64,000 bases of DNA, taken from the NCBI RefSeq assembly GCF_002018875.1, contig NZ_MVOL01000011.1, positions 1-64,000 of the forward strand, in the 5' to 3' direction. Source of the stretch: Pseudomonas sp. MF4836. GTDB lineage: Bacteria; Pseudomonadota; Gammaproteobacteria; Pseudomonadales; Pseudomonadaceae. The notes beneath the pieces are model-generated. The model saw only the letters and a list, made by a program, of their open reading frames with translations. It was not told the DNA's origin and did no database searches. Shown here in pieces: positions 25,825 through 33,176 of this stretch. The translations under genes were made by a program, and so were the position numbers. The number at the start of each line of letters is the position of its first letter. The first letter of the stretch is position 1.

Positions 25825-26199
25825 ATGGCAGATCGAGACGAGAACGATAAATGGCTGTCGTATGACGGCCAGAAGCATGAAACACATTTTCAGGCCAACG
25901 AGCGTGACAAAGCCCACGGGAAGGAGATGCGTGAGACGTTTCAGAAGGAAGTGAGCCTCAAGGGCAACCTTGTCCAGGTCATCTACCTTTTCGTCTGCGT
26001 CTTTGTGTTTGCAGGTGCGCAGGGCTTTGAAAGTGGCTTGGGGTACGTCCTTCTCTTACCCATGGCCTGGGGTTTGTACGCGCTGACGAAGTTCGTCAAC
26101 AAATTCTCACAAGAGCAACGTGATCGAATTTTTATGTGGACCCTAATTGCCATTGCAGTGATTTCAATAACGATGATGATAAAAGGAATCGTGAAATGA
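25825..26199 (+). CDS. Small inner-membrane protein
   Basis: A 124-residue protein with a charged N-terminal half (KHETHFQANERDKAHGKEM) and three hydrophobic helices (LVQVIYLFVCVFVFAGAQ, YVLLLPMAWGLYAL, IFMWTLIAIAVISITMMI). Its stop overlaps the start of the next gene (ATGA), making an operon with two exported paralogues. Family unknown. Confidence 0.6.
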   Translation: MADRDENDKWLSYDGQKHETHFQANERDKAHGKEMRETFQKEVSLKGNLVQVIYLFVCVFVFAGAQGFESGLGYVLLLPMAWGLYALTKFVNKFSQEQRDRIFMWTLIAIAVISITMMIKGIVK

Positions 26200-26732
26200 A
26201 AATCGCTGACCTAATGCTTTCGGCTTTGATTTTCTCCACTGCGACCCTTGTTCATGCTGCCCCTAGCTTTTCGAAGAATGAAAGCTACAAAGACAATCAA
26301 GTCAGCGTAGACATACAAGGTTTCGGGAATCAGATTTTAGATCAAGCAGGCAAATCGAAGTATCTCAAATTTGATCTGCAGGGCACAGAATATGCCTACG
26401 TCATTGAACGCATGGGTTCGAACGATGTGCAATACACGGGCAACACTAAAGACATTGAAGGTGTGATTTTTATCCGTGTCAGAGCTTTCAAAGACGGTTT
26501 TGAGCTTCCCAAACAGGTCAGTACTTTTGCACCTAGCAAATATAATAATGCGATCCGCATAGTTAAAATGGACCGTAATGATGATCGCCCTTACGAGTTC
26601 GACCTTGGAATGGATGAAGACAAACGGTTGTTCTTAATCGACGGCCCTACGTCTACGACCCACCTAGAACAGGTCGATACAATTAAGAAGCACGTTTCAA
26701 GAAAAGACAAAAAAAGCCCTTACGCTTTCTAA
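26196..26732 (+). CDS. Exported protein, tandem paralogue A
   Basis: A 178-residue protein with a signal peptide (...STATLVHA, cleavage near residue 22) and a mature part containing IERMGSNDVQYTGN and KMDRNDDRPYEFDLGMD. The following gene encodes a close relative with the same motifs. Probably periplasmic; no known family recognised. Translation is coupled to the membrane protein upstream. Confidence 0.7.
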   Translation: MKIADLMLSALIFSTATLVHAAPSFSKNESYKDNQVSVDIQGFGNQILDQAGKSKYLKFDLQGTEYAYVIERMGSNDVQYTGNTKDIEGVIFIRVRAFKDGFELPKQVSTFAPSKYNNAIRIVKMDRNDDRPYEFDLGMDEDKRLFLIDGPTSTTHLEQVDTIKKHVSRKDKKSPYAF

Positions 26733-26745
26733 ATGGAATTTCACC

Positions 26746-27285
26746 ATGATCAAACAAATCAGCCTCGTATTTACAGCTATGCTGTTTTCAACAGCCACAG
26801 TCGTACTGGCTGACACCAGCTTTTCTAAAAACGAAAACTACAACGACCAACAAGTCAGTGCCGACATCCAGGGTTTTGGGAACCAAGTTCTAGACCAAGT
26901 TGGAAAATCTAAATACATAAAGTTCGACCAGCAAAAAACTGAATACGCCTATACGATTGAAAGAATGGGCTCAAATGATGTGCAGTACACAGGCAACCCT
27001 GCTGACATGAAAGGTGTGCGGTTTATAAAAGTACAATTTTTTGTAGACGGTTCACCGGGCCATACTCAAGTAAGTACATTCACACCAAGCAAATACAATA
27101 ACGCTATCAAAATCGTAAAAATGGATCGTGACGATGATAGACCTTATGAATTTGACCTAGGAATGGATTCCGACAACAAGCTGTACCTGATAAACAAAAA
27201 CGGAAGCACAACACCGCTCCAACAGGTCAATGAGATTAAACGCGATATTCCATTGACGGAAAAAAACAAAGACATGATTTTCTAA
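26746..27285 (+). CDS. Exported protein, tandem paralogue B
   Basis: A 179-residue protein, collinear with the preceding gene and sharing long identical stretches (IERMGSNDVQYTGN, SKYNNAI, DDRPYEFDLGMD). The signal peptide ends near ATVVLA. It is a tandem duplication whose copies have drifted mostly at the C-terminus. It ends at a terminator. Confidence 0.7.
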   Translation: MIKQISLVFTAMLFSTATVVLADTSFSKNENYNDQQVSADIQGFGNQVLDQVGKSKYIKFDQQKTEYAYTIERMGSNDVQYTGNPADMKGVRFIKVQFFVDGSPGHTQVSTFTPSKYNNAIKIVKMDRDDDRPYEFDLGMDSDNKLYLINKNGSTTPLQQVNEIKRDIPLTEKNKDMIF

Positions 27286-27290
27286 GAACA

Positions 27291-27322
27291 AAAAAGGCAG
27301 TAGAACAAAGCTACTGCCTTCT
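27291..27322. terminator. Terminator, probably bidirectional
   Basis: The stem AAGGCAGTAG/CTACTGCCTT with a 7-base loop lies between convergent genes. Confidence 0.75.
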
Positions 27323-27343
27323 AAAAAGCAACGAGATTAAGCT

Positions 27344-27649
27344 TTATCCACCGATGATTTTCAACCTGATGATTTTCTTTTCATCGGGGGTTAAATTCAT
27401 CGTAGCCAGTTTGCCCACGGCGAAAAGGTAAGCGTCCTTGGTAGATGGGAGGCTTTGAGCAAATTCATCTTCAAAATTATGGAAATATAGATTAGCTAAT
27501 CTGTCAGCTTCAACAACCAAATCATATCTAGCCAATTCCTCTGCTAATCGCCTTCTTTTTGCTTCTTGATTGTGAAGCCTCACCGCCCTCACATAGTCAT
27601 TATCTTTCTTATCCTCTAGCTCAATCGCAATCGTTTCATATGCATTCAT
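27344..27649 (-). CDS. Small helical protein of unknown function (101 aa)
   Basis: A charged, helix-rich 101-residue cytoplasmic protein (NDYVRAVRLHNQEAKRRRL). Its ATG lies 26 bases after an element-type -10 box. Single-gene unit, no family recognised. Confidence 0.6.
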   Translation of the reverse strand: MNAYETIAIELEDKKDNDYVRAVRLHNQEAKRRRLAEELARYDLVVEADRLANLYFHNFEDEFAQSLPSTKDAYLFAVGKLATMNLTPDEKKIIRLKIIGG

Positions 27650-27675
27650 TTTTAGTAAAGTTTGTTGTTAAGCGA

Positions 27676-27687
27676 ATTATAGCATTT
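27676..27687 (-). promoter_or_regulatory. Element-type promoter
   Basis: The minus strand reads AAATGCTATAAT; the leader ends AACAAACTTTACTAAAA before the ATG at 27649. Confidence 0.8.
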
Positions 27688-27733
27688 CGACTTATCCAAA
27701 TTTACCGTTAAATCAAAATAAATAAAAACAGAC

Positions 27734-27913
27734 TCAAAGGTCTGTATTTATAGGCTTCCAATTCTCTCTAAGATCTTTATGTTTTTTCCGCTCAAGCAGA
27801 ATATTCAGCTCTAGACTCAAACATTCGTCAATCTCATCATCTGATTTTTTTTGTTTAATCGACTCTAAATCATCATCGTAATAGTTAAAAGGCTTCTGTT
27901 TTCCTATTTTCAT
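27734..27913 (-). CDS. Small charged protein (59 aa)
   Basis: A 59-residue frame beginning MKIGKQKPFNYYDDDLES and ending ENWKPINTDL. Its ATG overlaps the stop of the upstream gene (ATGA at 27910-27913), which strongly suggests real, coupled translation. The product is rich in Asp, Glu and Lys and probably helical. Its stop codon sits inside a hairpin (CAGAC-CTTTGA-GTCTG) followed by T residues, the terminator of this two-gene operon. Confidence 0.6.
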   Translation of the reverse strand: MKIGKQKPFNYYDDDLESIKQKKSDDEIDECLSLELNILLERKKHKDLRENWKPINTDL

Positions 27914-28179
27914 TTAACAGCCTCATTACCGATAAGCTCGAGACTTAAATCATGGAGCGCAGAAACTGCTGACTCGCTGAACGTAATGACTATAGGCGAT
28001 CTGAAATTCATGACCTTGATTTTAGTGATTTTCTGCATCTTCTTGGTGAAGCGTAAAAACTTATCTCCTTTGATTCTGGCTTTTACCAGGATCGACAGTC
28101 TTTTTAGCTGATCACCTTCTACCTCAAGACTAAAAGCATTTAACGCATTTACATCTCCGACAGTCATTTCCTTTTTCAT
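27910..28179 (-). CDS. Small protein of unknown function (89 aa)
   Basis: An 89-residue cytoplasmic alpha/beta protein (LNAFSLEVEGDQLKRLSIL, MNFRSPIVITFSES). First gene of a two-gene operon. The ATG at 28179 lies 23 bases after an element-type -10. Family unknown. Confidence 0.6.
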   Translation of the reverse strand: MKKEMTVGDVNALNAFSLEVEGDQLKRLSILVKARIKGDKFLRFTKKMQKITKIKVMNFRSPIVITFSESAVSALHDLSLELIGNEAVK

Positions 28180-28202
28180 TTTTGGCTTGTTTGTTTGTAT
28201 CC

Positions 28203-28214
28203 ATTATAGCATTT
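28203..28214 (-). promoter_or_regulatory. Element-type promoter, leftward of a divergent pair
   Basis: The minus strand reads AAATGCTATAAT; the leader ACAAACAAAC leads to the ATG at 28179. It lies only 3 bases from the rightward copy. Confidence 0.8.
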
Positions 28215-28217
28215 TCA

Positions 28218-28229
28218 AAATGGTATAAT
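28218..28229 (+). promoter_or_regulatory. Element-type promoter, rightward of a divergent pair
   Basis: AAATGGTATAAT; the leader GAAACAAACC leads to the ATG at 28253 after 23 bases. Confidence 0.8.
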
Positions 28230-28252
28230 TTGAGAAACAAACCTTCTAACCA

Positions 28253-29047
28253 ATGAAAACAACAAAAAGATGGATAATGATGCTTTTAGCAATCGTCGCC
28301 ATTTCAATTATGACAATTCCCATTAGCTATGCAGAGCCAATAACAGGTGAATCAATATCAGAACATTCAAGCGGATTCGTCGGAGTTGATGACAACGACG
28401 ATGCATATGACGCAGACGTAGATAATCCCAACGGGGACGAATATCAAAATTTAATTTCGATAATAATCTGGCTAACAAAGACCATCAGTGTATTCGGGGG
28501 TCTATTATTTATAGTCATAGCCTTTAAAAACATGGTTCTTTACACAGAAGTCGGCTCAGAGAGCAAACACGCCGTAAAAAATAAAATGATATTCGGATTA
28601 ATCATTGGTGTTCTAATGCTAAACATTACATCCACAGTAGATTCGGTTGTTAAGACTTTCAATTCAGAATCCAAGGGAGCTTGCTATATAACAAATGAAG
28701 ATGCACTTGAAGATTGGAAAATTGGTAAAAACAAAGACATGTGTTGGAGTGTTGCAAGCAGTCAAATATCTGGACCTACATTTGACAAAGTGAAATCAAT
28801 GATTGACTCGCAAAATGCTGGTGGTTTAGAAGGAAACCTTAAAAACATAATATCTGGTCTTCAGATGGTTGGCTTTCTGTTTTTCGTGAATGCTTTATTT
28901 GCCCTTCATAAAATCTCATCAGGTTCAGGACAGCGAGACTACAGGGGTGTGATAGGTCAATTGTGTGCATCTGCATTAATCATAGATTTGATTCATACAA
29001 TCGCAGTTGTACAAGCGACAACAAAAATGCTCGGACTTAATGTATAA
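28253..29047 (+). CDS. DotE/IcmC (TraQ)-like inner-membrane protein
   Basis: A 264-residue protein with a signal peptide (to about residue 28, ISYA), an acidic linker, a pair of helices (TKTISVFGGLLFIVIAF and MIFGLIIGVLMLNITSTV), an intervening polar loop with two cysteines, and a second pair (ISGLQMVGFLFFVNALFAL and GQLCASALIIDLIHTI). The HKISSGSGQRDYRGVIGQL segment between the last two helices matches the pattern of IcmC/DotE and TraQ proteins of type IVB systems. It supports the view that the large membrane proteins belong to a DotA-type transfer machine. The assignment is by pattern only. Confidence 0.55.
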   Translation: MKTTKRWIMMLLAIVAISIMTIPISYAEPITGESISEHSSGFVGVDDNDDAYDADVDNPNGDEYQNLISIIIWLTKTISVFGGLLFIVIAFKNMVLYTEVGSESKHAVKNKMIFGLIIGVLMLNITSTVDSVVKTFNSESKGACYITNEDALEDWKIGKNKDMCWSVASSQISGPTFDKVKSMIDSQNAGGLEGNLKNIISGLQMVGFLFFVNALFALHKISSGSGQRDYRGVIGQLCASALIIDLIHTIAVVQATTKMLGLNV

Positions 29048-29048
29048 A

Positions 29049-29074
29049 GAAAGCCCCAAATGGGGCTTTTTTTA
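29049..29074 (+). terminator. Terminator
   Basis: The hairpin AAAGCCCC-AAAT-GGGGCTTT followed by T residues. Confidence 0.85.
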
Positions 29075-29082
29075 TTCCTTGG

Positions 29083-29778
29083 TCACTCGCTAATGAATTG
29101 ATCAAATAGGCGCTTGGAAATTTCAAGTCTACATTCGTTGTAGACTCCCCGCTTTATAAAAGCCATTTTCAGGACATTCTCAAGATAGTCGAATTCTGTT
29201 GCAGTTGGGTCAAAATCGTAACTGACTAAAATACGCGCTGTTTTAAAAGCATCACGCAAAAGCGCTTCTTCTTCTTTCTTGTATTCAAGAGCCCACCTCT
29301 TGTAATCAGCCAGGGAACCGCCCTTCTCTGCCGCTGGCGTAGCCTGTGGCGTTGCTATGCATACGTCCAAGTTTACATCCTCTTCAACCTGGACGATGCC
29401 TAGAGGCTCATACGATTCGCTCACACCAAGGGGCACAATCACGTCAGGCTCACCGATAGGCCATTCATCATCCTCTACGCCTTGCGAAGGCTCAACAGAG
29501 GCTACTGCAGGCGCTACGATGGGTGCTGGTGCTGGTGCTGGTGCTGGTGCTGGTGCTGGTGCTGGTGCTGGTGCTGGTGCTGGTGCTGGTGCTGGTGCTG
29601 GTGCTGGGAGCTTGATCCCTGCGAGTGATGCATTCAAGCCACGACTCTCTGTTATTGAGCTTAAAGCTTGAATCAGTGAGTCAGTTCTTTCCGCGACGTT
29701 CTCTTTTGATTTTTCTGTACCGAATAGATCTGGTAAATCAATCTGCACAGCCGGTTCGTTAAAGTTTAATTCATTCAT
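29083..29778 (-). CDS. Soluble protein with long Ala-Pro linker
   Basis: A 231-residue protein. The N-terminal 55 residues contain an acidic FNEPAVQIDLPDLFGTE. A linker of alternating Ala-Pro (about residues 58-86) follows, encoded by a perfect hexanucleotide array, then an acidic stretch. The helical C-terminal domain (about 150-231) begins near LADYKRWALEYKKEEEALL. Ala-Pro linkers are stiff spacers, as in TonB-like or adaptor proteins, but no export signal is present. Function unknown. It has its own element-type promoter. Confidence 0.65.
   Translation of the reverse strand: MNELNFNEPAVQIDLPDLFGTEKSKENVAERTDSLIQALSSITESRGLNASLAGIKLPAPAPAPAPAPAPAPAPAPAPAPAPAPAPIVAPAVASVEPSQGVEDDEWPIGEPDVIVPLGVSESYEPLGIVQVEEDVNLDVCIATPQATPAAEKGGSLADYKRWALEYKKEEEALLRDAFKTARILVSYDFDPTATEFDYLENVLKMAFIKRGVYNECRLEISKRLFDQFISE
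29522..29605. repeat. Hexanucleotide tandem repeat (GGTGCT)14
   Basis: Fourteen perfect copies of GGTGCT encode the Ala-Pro linker of the 29083-29778 gene on the minus strand. The unit is a multiple of three, so slippage would change linker length without a frameshift. Confidence 0.95.
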
Positions 29779-29800
29779 GTTTTACACAGTTGTTTTTGTT

Positions 29801-29812
29801 ATTATAGCAAAT
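29801..29812 (-). promoter_or_regulatory. Element-type promoter variant
   Basis: The minus strand reads ATTTGCTATAAT, then AACAAAAACAAC and the ATG at 29778 after 22 bases. It is divergent from the next promoter. Confidence 0.65.
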
Positions 29813-29823
29813 GCGATTAGCTC

Positions 29824-29835
29824 AAATGGTATAAT
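29824..29835 (+). promoter_or_regulatory. Element-type promoter
   Basis: AAATGGTATAAT, 25 bases before the ATG at 29861; the leader is A-rich with a weaker AACAAAC core. Confidence 0.75.
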
Positions 29836-29860
29836 ACATTAAATAAATAAATTCCTGCAC

Positions 29861-30610
29861 ATGCCGAATTCAAACCTTCACGTATTAAAGCCAGCCACGA
29901 GACTCACATTTCAAGACTTCACAGTAAACGGAAAGCCTTTAATCAGTCAGAATCTTATCCAGGCACTGGCGGATCTGCACAAAGCGAATACTAGTGAGCT
30001 GATGATTTACACGTCACAAAGAAAAAAATTCAGTACAAAGATACAGGTGCATTTCACTAGAGACTTATTACTAGAAAGACACATCTGCATTACAGCACCT
30101 GAAGCTATTCGCATAGAACACGAACAACACTGCTGCTTTGAACTGGACATTAGCCATAATGGTATATCCGAAACAGCTAATGAAGATTATTTGAAGCTAC
30201 ACCTTTGCCGCTTTTTCAAGGTTGTGGTGAATTACGACACTTGGGATTCTTTTACTAACGAAGACTACAGTAAAGCGTATAGGAAATTCATGCCGTACAG
30301 GAGCCCTTCAGAAACGGCCATCAAGATTAGCCAAACAGATCTTCTTCAAGGTTTACGCTCAATAACAAAAGACCTTGAAGCCCCGGTCATCAAATACATT
30401 CCAAGCGGAGCCGAAACATTCGCAGATTTAACCCAAGATATAGAAACACGAACACATAAGCTTTACGTTGCAATTGAAAACCCATTGGGGGAATTACATT
30501 GCATGGTCGCGGTGGATGCGACCACTTGCCAAGTCTTTGCATACTATCCAAAATCAAATCTAAAAGACCTCGCATATTTTAGTAACGTCTTTCTCAAAGA
30601 ATCCTCCTGA
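29861..30610 (+). CDS. Protein of unknown function (249 aa)
   Basis: A soluble 249-residue alpha/beta protein without signal peptide or membrane segments. The C-terminal third reads VAIENPLGELHCMVAVDAT, suggesting beta hairpins. No family recognised. The promoter of the next gene begins 3 bases after its stop, showing how tightly these single-gene units are packed. Confidence 0.6.
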   Translation: MPNSNLHVLKPATRLTFQDFTVNGKPLISQNLIQALADLHKANTSELMIYTSQRKKFSTKIQVHFTRDLLLERHICITAPEAIRIEHEQHCCFELDISHNGISETANEDYLKLHLCRFFKVVVNYDTWDSFTNEDYSKAYRKFMPYRSPSETAIKISQTDLLQGLRSITKDLEAPVIKYIPSGAETFADLTQDIETRTHKLYVAIENPLGELHCMVAVDATTCQVFAYYPKSNLKDLAYFSNVFLKESS

Positions 30611-30612
30611 CA

Positions 30613-30624
30613 AAATGGTATAAT
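30613..30624 (+). promoter_or_regulatory. Element-type promoter
   Basis: AAATGGTATAAT, with the leader TTATAAAAACAAACTT and the ATG at 30648 after 23 bases. Confidence 0.8.
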
Positions 30625-30647
30625 TTATAAAAACAAACTTAACAATC

Positions 30648-30923
30648 ATGCAAAACTCAAAACCATCTACAACTCAACCTTATGCTAAATACTATAAAAT
30701 TGAACGCTTCTTCAAATTTGCAATACTTGCGTTTGCCATATTGATAGCTTGCTCAATTTTCATGAGCCATTCCATGGGTAGTTTCAGTTTCATAGACTGG
30801 CTGGTGGTAGCATCTCAAAAATCAAATTTAACTCAAATCATCTGCGGCTCAATTGCTTACATTGCCTTACCAATCACCCTCTCCTATCTATTCATTTACA
30901 GAAGAAAAAACCGTCAGGCTTAA
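30648..30923 (+). CDS. Small two-helix membrane protein (91 aa)
   Basis: Two membrane helices (FFKFAILAFAILIACSIFM and IICGSIAYIALPITLSYLF) separated by a short polar loop, with a basic C-terminus. The start is fixed by the promoter module. Family unknown. Confidence 0.65.
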   Translation: MQNSKPSTTQPYAKYYKIERFFKFAILAFAILIACSIFMSHSMGSFSFIDWLVVASQKSNLTQIICGSIAYIALPITLSYLFIYRRKNRQA

Positions 30924-30966
30924 TGCCTGATTATCTTTATCCTATAAGTAAAATTTCGGCGCTTTC

Positions 30967-30978
30967 AAATGGTATAAT
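30967..30978 (+). promoter_or_regulatory. Element-type promoter
   Basis: AAATGGTATAAT, with the leader AAAAAACAAAC. It places the start of the next gene at the ATG at 31007 (28 bases) rather than at upstream in-frame codons. Confidence 0.75.
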
Positions 30979-31006
30979 TAGAGAAGAAAAAACAAACAAT
31001 GCCACT

Positions 31007-31861
31007 ATGTTTAAAGCCAGCCTAACTAAAGGTCGAGAGATTCCGATCAATGATTTGAACGAATTGCTTTACAGCAAGACTTTCGACTTCGATCCAAAGC
31101 CCAATACACTTGACGAAATTAATAGTGCCAAAAATTACACAGAGCTTAGTAATCCTTTTATCCTCTACAAGTACAACAAAGAAATAGAATTTCTACTTTT
31201 CTTTTCGAATTGCCCAACGCGCAACGATTTAATCAACGCGCTTATCTTTGACGATTACTCACAGCGCTTGGCTAACAAACCTTTGCCTTTTCGGTTGAAG
31301 TGGTTCTATGAAAAAGACCTCAAAGGCTTCCTAAAGGTTCTATACGCTTTTCCTACTGACGCACTCAATGTCAGCGGCTATAGAGCTAACAGCCGTTGTA
31401 CAGATCACCGTTTTAAAATCAGACATGACTGGGCACAGATTCAAAACGAAGAATCATTAAACAACTTCACTACGAATGAAGAAAACTGGCTGGCATTTGA
31501 CGCTTTTCAACTATGCCAATTCGATGAGTGGGCTGAAAACGCTAGACCAAACAGCATTAATGAATACATCGCTTTTTTGCTAAAGAAAAACTATGCACGA
31601 TACTTTACACATTACGTGAATAAACCGGAATGGCTTAGATACCCAACAGACTATATGACAGAACACCCCTCCCTTCATAAAGACATGCTAATCACTTATG
31701 AACCATTTCTGAGAAAATACGGGCACCTTTTCGCCAAATACAATGAAACGTATCTGAATAAAAAAGCCAAGTCATACAGAGCTTTTTTAATGGCTACAAA
31801 ACATAAACAAAGATTAATGAAAATACTTTCAATACCAACCAACCTAATGAGGATATTATGA
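31007..31861 (+). CDS. Protein of unknown function (284 aa)
   Basis: A soluble, aromatic-rich 284-residue protein without recognised domains. An in-frame ATG at 30923 overlaps the previous stop and would add 28 residues, but those would be translated across the promoter. The 31007 start fits the module and is preferred. The 3' end overlaps the next gene (ATGA), so the two are translated together. Confidence 0.55.
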   Translation: MFKASLTKGREIPINDLNELLYSKTFDFDPKPNTLDEINSAKNYTELSNPFILYKYNKEIEFLLFFSNCPTRNDLINALIFDDYSQRLANKPLPFRLKWFYEKDLKGFLKVLYAFPTDALNVSGYRANSRCTDHRFKIRHDWAQIQNEESLNNFTTNEENWLAFDAFQLCQFDEWAENARPNSINEYIAFLLKKNYARYFTHYVNKPEWLRYPTDYMTEHPSLHKDMLITYEPFLRKYGHLFAKYNETYLNKKAKSYRAFLMATKHKQRLMKILSIPTNLMRIL

Positions 31862-32454
31862 CAGACGAATATGACGAAGACGCAATACATCAAATGATGC
31901 AAAACCTTGATTCAGGGATAAACGGGGATGATGAAAAAGATATACCCAATCCCAATGCTGACATCCTTGATCAAATTTTTAACTCTGACCCGCCACCGGA
32001 AGACAAATCGTATGCCGGGATTAAGAAGAAACTAGGCGCCCCGCTGGATAAATATTGCACTGCTTTTGACCAAATCATCACAAGCAATTTTCTTAAACAA
32101 CCAATCGAAACATGTGCATCTCTAATGTTTGTCACGAGCATGATTAGAACTTACACAAAAATCAAACCCGGCTCACCCGAATGGAAAACGTGCAATGAAG
32201 AGGTCAGAGCTTTTGTAAAACACATGGACGACTACTATAGTATTTTTAAGTACACCCATTTCGAAAACGACAAGATCAACACTCACTTTGTAGAAAATCT
32301 ATTCGAGTTAGATAGGATTATTTTAAAGATGGGTTATTCCAAAACCAAATGGGAATACAGACAGCCCATGGAAATTCTTACTATTTGTCTCAAATTTCCA
32401 ACGAACAAATCAGTGCTAGCTGAGATATTCACAGATTTGCAGGGCGACCTTTAA
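31858..32454 (+). CDS. Acidic protein of unknown function (198 aa)
   Basis: The N-terminal 60 residues are strongly acidic and probably disordered (DEYDEDAIHQMMQ). The rest is helical, with EYRQPMEILTICLKFP near the end. It is translationally coupled to the preceding gene and converges on the 32451-33176 gene with a 4-base overlap of ends. Confidence 0.6.
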   Translation: MTDEYDEDAIHQMMQNLDSGINGDDEKDIPNPNADILDQIFNSDPPPEDKSYAGIKKKLGAPLDKYCTAFDQIITSNFLKQPIETCASLMFVTSMIRTYTKIKPGSPEWKTCNEEVRAFVKHMDDYYSIFKYTHFENDKINTHFVENLFELDRIILKMGYSKTKWEYRQPMEILTICLKFPTNKSVLAEIFTDLQGDL

Positions 32455-33176
32455 TCGCCTTTTATGTAGGTGCTTGTCGTATCAAAGATGTAGAGTTCAT
32501 CGAATAGAACATCTGCATTCTTCTGTAGTTTCTTATCCAAAAAGCTTTTCAAGTCGTCATCACCCACCACCAGGTGAGGTGCTTTTAAGGCTTCATGGCG
32601 CGCGACAGAAAGCGGTATGCGCAGATTGTCAGCGAAGTACTGCCCGAGGTTTGAAGCAAGCTTACGCGCAATCACAGCATGAACCTGGCCCTCTACCGCG
32701 TCACGTCCGGCTTCCATCACTGCATTAGGCAGATCGATGCACGCAGCGTGGATTACGTCAGTGATAAGCCGTACAAGTCCCCCTTCAGGCGTCACAGACT
32801 CATCAGCTAACAAAGAGAGAATGATCTGACCTTCGTTCGTGGCTCCCACTGAGAATTCATGATGGGTGTCACGTATGAGTGAAAGAACAAGCTCTGCAGA
32901 CTGGGTACGCACATCCAGGACACAGAATCCCTTGCCCTTCATGAGAACAGAAGCCAAGCCGTTGGCCGTGGCTGTCAACTGTTCACCATCATGGGAAACA
33001 ACAAGCGGCAAAGACCGGGCCGCACGAATCATGGTGCTGATCAATCGTTCTCGACATCTGTTGAGGAATTCAGGCTTCGCCACCAGCTCATCAGCAGCTT
33101 TGGAAGCCTCCTTGCTTCTTGGCTTTTGCACTGGATTAGGTACAAAAAAGGAGAACAGCCCCTTCATAGAAATCAC
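32451..33176 (-). CDS. Protein of unknown function (241 aa)
   Basis: A soluble, mixed alpha/beta protein, more GC-rich than its operon partner. A GTG start at 33176 overlaps the previous stop (GTGA); an ATG three codons later is an alternative. Last gene of the operon begun at 34525. No motif recognised. Confidence 0.55.
   Translation of the reverse strand: MISMKGLFSFFVPNPVQKPRSKEASKAADELVAKPEFLNRCRERLISTMIRAARSLPLVVSHDGEQLTATANGLASVLMKGKGFCVLDVRTQSAELVLSLIRDTHHEFSVGATNEGQIILSLLADESVTPEGGLVRLITDVIHAACIDLPNAVMEAGRDAVEGQVHAVIARKLASNLGQYFADNLRIPLSVARHEALKAPHLVVGDDDLKSFLDKKLQKNADVLFDELYIFDTTSTYIKGD

Noticed and set aside
29522..29605. Possible CRISPR-like or satellite array
   Set aside because: A perfect 6-bp coding repeat without spacers; no CRISPR structure anywhere in the window.
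29357..29671. Gly-Ala repeat protein on the plus strand across the GGTGCT array
   Set aside because: It is the antisense reading of the Ala-Pro linker gene, which has its own promoter module and a sensible protein on both sides of the repeat.
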